In this document: one piece after another, positions 6,883 to 10,729 of the stretch | How the letters are laid out: every line of letters starts with the position of its first letter | How positions within the stretch are numbered: the first letter of the stretch is position 1 | DNA from: Actinomycetota bacterium | GTDB taxonomy: Bacteria; Actinomycetota; Acidimicrobiia; Acidimicrobiales; Poriferisodalaceae | Direction: 5' to 3' | Assembly (NCBI GenBank): GCA_013151655.1 | Contig: JAADHX010000448.1 | Span: forward strand, 1-10,729 | Length of the DNA stretch: 10,729 nt | Notes under the pieces: model-generated | What the model was told of the DNA's origin: nothing | Seen by the model: the letters and a program-made list of their open reading frames with translations, nothing else | The model's database searches: none | Translations under genes and position numbers: made by a program

Positions 6883-8055
6883 ATGCGCGAAGCAGTTTTC
6901 GTTTCTTACGCCCGAACCGGGATGGCTAAGGCTGGCCGCGGCGGTTTCAACATGACGCCGGCCATGACACTGGCCGCTCACGCCGTTAGTTCCGCGGTCG
7001 AGAAGTCGGGCATCGAACCCGAAGCAGTCGAGGACTTCGCCCTCGGCAACGGTGCGCACGGCTCGGGAAACCTGGGCCGTCTGTCTGGGCTGTTGGCCGG
7101 TCTGCCCATCACTACCGGTGGAAACACCATTCAGCGGCACTGCTCTTCTGGTCTCAACTCAATAGCGGTTGCGGCTAACCACATCAAGGTCGACGGCGTC
7201 GATGTCGCAGTTGCCGGCGGTGTGGAGTCGATCTCGATCCCGAGCCCAGGTTTCGGCGGCGCCATGAACATGGACCCTCGGCTTGGCGAGATGTACCCAG
7301 CCGTCTACATGGCCATGATCGAGACGGCAGACATCGTTGCCGAGCGTTATGGCGTGTCTCGCGAGTACCAAGATGAGTACTCCTACAATTCCCAGATGCG
7401 CATGGCCGCGGCCCAAGAGAACGATCTGTTCCAAGATGAGATCGTCCCTCTCGACACCAAAATGAAGCTGGTCGATCGCGAAACCAAAGAAGAAACAATC
7501 GTCGATGTCACGGTGTCGCGTGACGAATGCAACCGGCCAACGACCACGATGGAGGCCCTGGCCAAGCTTGGTCCCGTCCGTGGCGATGGCAACTATGTAA
7601 CCGCGGGCAACGCCAGCCAGCTTTCTGACGGCGGCGCGGCGGTCGTGATGATGTCCGACGAAGAGGCCGGGCGCCGCGACATCGAACCAATGGGCGCGTT
7701 CAAGGGCTGGGCTGTGGCCGGTTGCGAACCAGACGAGATGGGCATCGGCCCTATCTACGCGGTGCCGAAGTTGTTGGCCCGTCATGGCTTGACGGTCGAC
7801 GACATCGACCTCTGGGAACTCAACGAGGCCTTCGCTAGCCAGTGCCTGTACTCGCGAGACAAACTCGGCATCGACCCCGAGAAGTACAACGTCAACGGCG
7901 GCTCGATCGCCATTGGCCACCCATTCGGCATGACTGGCACACGCTGCGCCGGGCACCTCCTCCAGGAAGGCAAGCGCCGCGGTGCAAAATGGGGTGTCGT
8001 CACCATGTGTATTGGCGGTGGCCAAGGCGCAGCCGGTCTCATCGAGATCTACTAG
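6883..8055 (+). CDS. Acetyl-CoA C-acyltransferase (thiolase)
   Basis: This cytoplasmic 390-aa enzyme condenses or cleaves acyl-CoA thioesters (beta-ketoacyl-CoA + CoA to acetyl-CoA + acyl-CoA, reversible), in fatty-acid oxidation or acetoacetyl-CoA formation. Length and landmarks match the thiolase family throughout. Nucleophile Cys87 lies in QRHCSSGLNSI, followed by GGVESIS, the NEAFA motif at 314-318, His346 in GHPFGMTG, and Cys376 in MCIGGGQGAA, the acid/base cysteine. The triad numbering is close to that of Zoogloea thiolase (89/348/378). The AGGAG-ATG start is unambiguous. No hydratase/dehydrogenase, CoA-transferase or PHB gene is adjacent, so chain-length preference and the choice between degradative and biosynthetic roles stay open. 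It appears monocistronic. Confidence 0.95.
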   Translation: MREAVFVSYARTGMAKAGRGGFNMTPAMTLAAHAVSSAVEKSGIEPEAVEDFALGNGAHGSGNLGRLSGLLAGLPITTGGNTIQRHCSSGLNSIAVAANHIKVDGVDVAVAGGVESISIPSPGFGGAMNMDPRLGEMYPAVYMAMIETADIVAERYGVSREYQDEYSYNSQMRMAAAQENDLFQDEIVPLDTKMKLVDRETKEETIVDVTVSRDECNRPTTTMEALAKLGPVRGDGNYVTAGNASQLSDGGAAVVMMSDEEAGRRDIEPMGAFKGWAVAGCEPDEMGIGPIYAVPKLLARHGLTVDDIDLWELNEAFASQCLYSRDKLGIDPEKYNVNGGSIAIGHPFGMTGTRCAGHLLQEGKRRGAKWGVVTMCIGGGQGAAGLIEIY

Positions 8056-8107
8056 TTCAGAACCTGGTTCCTGGTCCGGTGTTCGATTTGCGATCTCGGA
8101 CTGGGGT

Positions 8108-8488
8108 TCAGTCTGGTTCGGACGCCTCGGGGGCCAGGCGATAAAACTCCACTGCAAAGGTGGATGGACCACCGACCGTTAGATGGTGCGGTCGTTGAGG
8201 CGCAATGTCTACATGACCGCCAGTGGTGATGTGATGCACTTGATCGAGTTGATCTTCAAAGGTGAAGTTCAACTCGCCCGAGTGCACTAGCAAGCGCCCC
8301 CAGACGCCTTTGGCTGTTTTGTGCGCCGCCAATAGCGCTGCCGGCACTGTGGTTTCGGTGAACGTGGGGGTCGTACGAACCAACTCAAGCCCGATGGGCA
8401 ATGTGTTGGCCTCGGCGCTGTCGTTGCGCCACTTTGAGAAAGTCCCGCCTGGTTGTATCGGGTCGCCAGCATCGGTATTGAGAGTCAT
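8108..8488 (-). CDS. DUF1971 domain protein, small cupin-like
   Basis: The 126-aa product matches the DUF1971 family, also found fused to or beside TehB-type tellurite-resistance methyltransferases. The core is visible from FTETTVPAALLAAHKTAKGV through WGRLLVHSGELNFTF (43-77), then VDIAPQRPHHL (93-103) and VEFYR (113-117). The fold is cupin-like with several His residues (His56, His85-86, His101-102) that could bind metal, but the biochemical role is not established and no tehB is adjacent. Tellurite resistance should not be assumed. ATG at 8488 has only a weak upstream AGG. The gene converges on the thiolase and diverges from the SRPBCC gene. Confidence 0.88.
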   Translation of the reverse strand: MTLNTDAGDPIQPGGTFSKWRNDSAEANTLPIGLELVRTTPTFTETTVPAALLAAHKTAKGVWGRLLVHSGELNFTFEDQLDQVHHITTGGHVDIAPQRPHHLTVGGPSTFAVEFYRLAPEASEPD

Positions 8489-8529
8489 CGCTAGTTACCT
8501 GCAAAGTTCGAGGTGGGTCCCAATTCTCT

Positions 8530-8557
8530 CACACCGAAGTCCAGTGAATAGGGTGTG
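8530..8557. promoter_or_regulatory. Inverted repeat between divergent genes
   Basis: CACACC at 8530-8535 and GGTGTG at 8552-8557 form a perfect 6-base inverted repeat with a 16-base spacer. It lies in the 103-base gap between the divergent DUF1971 and SRPBCC starts. The position suits a shared operator. No regulator gene is adjacent, so the role is speculative. Confidence 0.3.
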
Positions 8558-8580
8558 TTGACGCCATCTTCGACTTGTGA

Positions 8581-8585
8581 AGGAG
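8581..8585 (+). promoter_or_regulatory. Ribosome binding site deciding a TTG start
   Basis: AGGAG lies six bases upstream of TTG at 8592. The only other nearby in-frame candidate, GTG at 8577, lies upstream of this site and would leave it inside the coding sequence. The site therefore favours the TTG start. Confidence 0.8.
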
Positions 8586-8591
8586 TCTCCG

Positions 8592-9137
8592 TTGAGTACT
8601 GACCCAAAGAAACCAACTACCGAAGAGGTGGGGTCCGGTTCGGAGGTTGGAGCCGGGACCCACGCAGAGACCAGCAAGATATGGCCCACCACCGGTTCAG
8701 CATCGGTGCACATCGCCACTACCGCTAAAGCGGCCTATGCGTATGTGACCGACCTCGACAAGGCCCCCAACCTGAGCCCTGAGAACCAGAAATGTGTATT
8801 CACGGGCGACAGCACCAAGATCGTTGAAGGTGCGACATTCAAGGGAACTAACAAAGCTGGCGACTACGAGTGGAGTGTCGATTGTGTTGTTGTCACGGCG
8901 CGGCTCGGTGAGAAGTTTGCGTTCTCCGTGCCCCCAGACTGGGAGTACGCAACGACCTGGACGTACACGTTCGCCCCGGATGCCGATGGCAAAGGTGTGA
9001 CCGTTACCGAGTCGTTCGACTCGCCCATGCTGGCCGACCCCGATATTTATCCTGGCCAGATCGAGGGTAGATGCGAGCAGCTAACGTCTGCCTGCGCTAT
9101 CACTTTGAACAACTTGAAGATTGCACTCGAAGCCTGA
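8592..9137 (+). CDS. SRPBCC / polyketide cyclase-like protein
   Basis: The 181-aa product begins with a polar, Gly/Ser/Glu-rich stretch of about 35 residues, likely disordered. A single SRPBCC (START/Bet v1-like) domain follows: ASVHIATTAKAAYAYVTDLDKAPNLSPENQKC, then the TFKGTNKAG, YEWSVDCVVV and TTWTYTFAPDADGKGVTVTESFDSP strands, and a C-terminal helix that closes the hydrophobic pocket. Members bind lipids, polyketides or other hydrophobic ligands, or act as cyclases or stress proteins; the ligand here is unknown. The pattern of an early helix with DL..AP.. is common in actinobacterial 'polyketide cyclase/dehydrase' annotations. No polyketide synthase gene is nearby, so a cyclase role is unsupported. 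It converges on the sulfatase gene with a 27-base gap. Confidence 0.85.
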   Translation: MSTDPKKPTTEEVGSGSEVGAGTHAETSKIWPTTGSASVHIATTAKAAYAYVTDLDKAPNLSPENQKCVFTGDSTKIVEGATFKGTNKAGDYEWSVDCVVVTARLGEKFAFSVPPDWEYATTWTYTFAPDADGKGVTVTESFDSPMLADPDIYPGQIEGRCEQLTSACAITLNNLKIALEA

Positions 9138-9164
9138 GCCGGAATAGTCCAGATTCGAAATGAT

Positions 9165-10595
9165 CTAGCCGTCCATCGGTGAGGCAGTCGCGTTTAGATT
9201 CACCAGATCACCCGCGTCGGAGCGCAGACGCCATGTGAGCAGGCGTTGGGCATAGCTCAGTACAAGGTCGGAGCGAGTTGGGTCGGTGCTGAGCTCGGTG
9301 AAGTGGTTGGGATCCTCGGTTAGGTCGAAGAACAGTGGCTTTCCACCGGCGAAGTGAACATAGGTTCCATCGGAGTCGTGGATCACTCCTAGGTTGAACG
9401 TCTCTCGGTCTGAGTCTGGTCGGCCATAGTTCCGAAAGTCCCACTCCCAATGGGCAGCATCACGCCAATTCTCAGGGGTGGCACCGACAAGAAACGGCAC
9501 CAACGATTCTCCCTGGCACTGGGCTGGTACGTCGGCCTCGATCATTTCCATGACGGTGGGAAATAGGTCGATGCTCTCGGTGAAGTGAGCGACCCTCGTG
9601 CCCGCGGCTGATAGCGATGGTCCGGCCACGATGAGCGGCACATGATAAGACTCTGGGTGAAAACCGAGCTTTCCGCTCAGCCAGTGATCGCCGAGCATTT
9701 CGCCATGATCGGACGTCAGCATGACGATGGTCTCGGCGAGGTCGACTTCGGCGAGCAGACGGCCAAGCTGATGATCAGTCTCGGCCATCATTGCGAAATA
9801 TACGGCCTTCCAGCGAGCGATTACGGCTGGGTCGGCATCCGCGCCCTGCCCAGACTGTATGAAACCGCGCATCAGGCCGTGAATCGCGATTTCGTCGTCG
9901 ATGTTGTTGCGCCGGATTGGCGGCGGCATGTCGGCCGGGTCGAACATCGAGTTGTAGGGCTCGGGAACTACGAACGGAGCATGTGGACTCAGATAGCTCG
10001 CGTGCACGAACCAGCCAGAGTCAGCCTGTTCTAGGTGCTTGATGATTTTGTTAGTAGTGAACGCGGCATCGGTGTGATCGGCCGCGTAGAGGGGCGGCCC
10101 AAAACGTTGCCCTCCCGGGTGGTGAAGCTCCATGCGTCCGACCGATGTGTCGTATCCGAGTTCGGTCAGCCAATCGACCCACTGCTGCTGTTCGGTTTGG
10201 ACGTGCAGGGCTGCGGTGTATCCGGGCAACACACTTTCGTAACTGCCGAGGGCTGCGTCGCCTGGCTGAAGCAGGCGAGGGTCGAGGGTGGTGTCGGTGT
10301 AGCCGAACAGCACCGGGTCGTATCCAAAGGCCCGGGCTTCGAGGGCCATGTTTGTGAACTCGCAGCTGAGTGGCGTGCCGTTATCGACGCTGCGATGGCT
10401 GTGCATGTACAAGCCGGTGTGGATCGATGCCCGGCTCGGTCCGCACGGCGCACACTGCGCGTAGTGATTCTCGAACAGCACACCTTTGGTCGCGAGGGCA
10501 TCGAGGTGTGGTGTCTGAACAACTGGATGACCAAGCGCGCTGAGGCAATCGCCCCGCCATTGATCGACCGTTATGAACAATATGTTTGGCCGCAT
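9165..10595 (-). CDS. Sulfatase-superfamily hydrolase, phosphonate monoester hydrolase-like
   Basis: This 476-aa enzyme hydrolyses sulfate, phosphonate or phosphate esters using formylglycine made from Cys51 in the motif CGPSR. Metal ligands are visible as Asp11 (FITVDQWRGD), Asp296 and His297 (TSDHGEMLGDHW), with further candidate active-site residues Asn72, Tyr99, His205 and Lys309. The sequence around VDQWRGD, AQCAPCGPSRASIHTGLY and GYTDTTLDPR is closer to phosphonate monoester hydrolases (Rhizobium and Burkholderia PMH type) than to classic arylsulfatases. No signal peptide is visible, so it is probably cytoplasmic. ATG at 10595 places the family-typical MRPNILFIT at the N-terminus; GTG at 10604 (three more residues) is possible, and neither has a strong ribosome binding site. 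The formylglycine-generating enzyme is not in this window. It converges on the SRPBCC gene. Confidence 0.92.
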   Translation of the reverse strand: MRPNILFITVDQWRGDCLSALGHPVVQTPHLDALATKGVLFENHYAQCAPCGPSRASIHTGLYMHSHRSVDNGTPLSCEFTNMALEARAFGYDPVLFGYTDTTLDPRLLQPGDAALGSYESVLPGYTAALHVQTEQQQWVDWLTELGYDTSVGRMELHHPGGQRFGPPLYAADHTDAAFTTNKIIKHLEQADSGWFVHASYLSPHAPFVVPEPYNSMFDPADMPPPIRRNNIDDEIAIHGLMRGFIQSGQGADADPAVIARWKAVYFAMMAETDHQLGRLLAEVDLAETIVMLTSDHGEMLGDHWLSGKLGFHPESYHVPLIVAGPSLSAAGTRVAHFTESIDLFPTVMEMIEADVPAQCQGESLVPFLVGATPENWRDAAHWEWDFRNYGRPDSDRETFNLGVIHDSDGTYVHFAGGKPLFFDLTEDPNHFTELSTDPTRSDLVLSYAQRLLTWRLRSDAGDLVNLNATASPMDG

Positions 10596-10679
10596 CCACG
10601 GCACGATACTTCTGCGGTCGTTGCTGGTCTCGTCGAGGTTCCGAACGCGTCGAGCAAGAGTTACAAGATCAGGTGGAAG

Positions 10680-10729
10680 ATGTTCAACGCTGCGGCTACG
10701 TTCCGTGGAGTGAAATCTGTTGTGAGGAC
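10680..10729 (+). CDS. Possible start of a divergent gene, cut by the edge
   Basis: ATG at 10680 follows AGGTGG (10671-10676) at a workable distance and opens a frame, MFNAAATFRGVKSVVR, that continues to the window edge. The divergent position relative to the sulfatase fits a new gene. Only about 16 codons are visible, and the opposite strand is also open here, so neither the gene nor a product can be established. Confidence 0.25.
   Translation, partial: MFNAAATFRGVKSVVR

Noticed and set aside
8060..8113. Short palindromes GAACCTGGTTC and GACTG-N5-CAGTC between thiolase and DUF1971
   Set aside because: They suit a bidirectional terminator position, but the stems are only five bases and no T-run follows, so I do not call a terminator.
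7159..8172. Long minus-strand open frame across the thiolase
   Set aside because: It is antisense to a thiolase with a complete active site. Its translation is His/Asp/Val-rich shadow sequence without family features.
8108..8488. Calling the DUF1971 gene a tellurite resistance gene
   Set aside because: The domain is sometimes linked to TehB, but no methyltransferase or other tellurite gene is present here.

Overview
The window looks like ordinary chromosome of a moderately GC-rich actinobacterium, most likely an acidimicrobial (Ilumatobacter-type, probably aquatic) lineage. This rests on an overlapping SigK/RskA pair, an actinobacterial-style SufB, DUF899 and DUF1971 proteins, and frequent GTG/TTG starts. 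The assignment is inferred from protein flavour only; no rRNA or other marker gene is present. I see no tRNA, rRNA, CRISPR array, transposase, integrase or phage gene.

Layout from left to right. The 3' end of an ABC-exporter ATPase gene (1-320) is followed in the same direction by an unrecognised conserved-looking gene (361-1356) and by sufB (1434-2831), the scaffold subunit of SUF iron-sulfur cluster assembly. No sufC, sufD, sufS or sufR lies beside sufB. A 34-nt hairpin sits just upstream of it. Next comes a leftward two-gene operon, sigK then rskA (4416 to 3053), whose ATG and TGA overlap by four bases. It encodes an ECF sigma factor and its membrane-bound zinc-finger anti-sigma factor. 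Diverging from sigK is a single-pass membrane protein with a large, probably extracytoplasmic domain (4514-5866), a possible signalling partner or target.

The right half is a series of single genes in alternating directions. They are a DUF899 thioredoxin-like protein (minus), a biosynthetic/beta-oxidation type thiolase with a complete Cys-His-Cys active site (plus), a small DUF1971 cupin-like protein (minus), an SRPBCC/polyketide-cyclase-like protein (plus, TTG start fixed by a strong ribosome binding site), and a formylglycine-dependent sulfatase-superfamily hydrolase closest to phosphonate monoester hydrolases (minus). A possible divergent gene begins at the right edge.

I found no convincing new multi-gene system. 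The points most worth a second look are the hairpin ahead of the lone sufB, the unrecognised gene at 361-1356 with a degenerate nuclease-like motif, the cysteine-free SigK paired with a Cys-containing anti-sigma factor, and an apparent active-site substitution in the sulfatase/phosphonate hydrolase.
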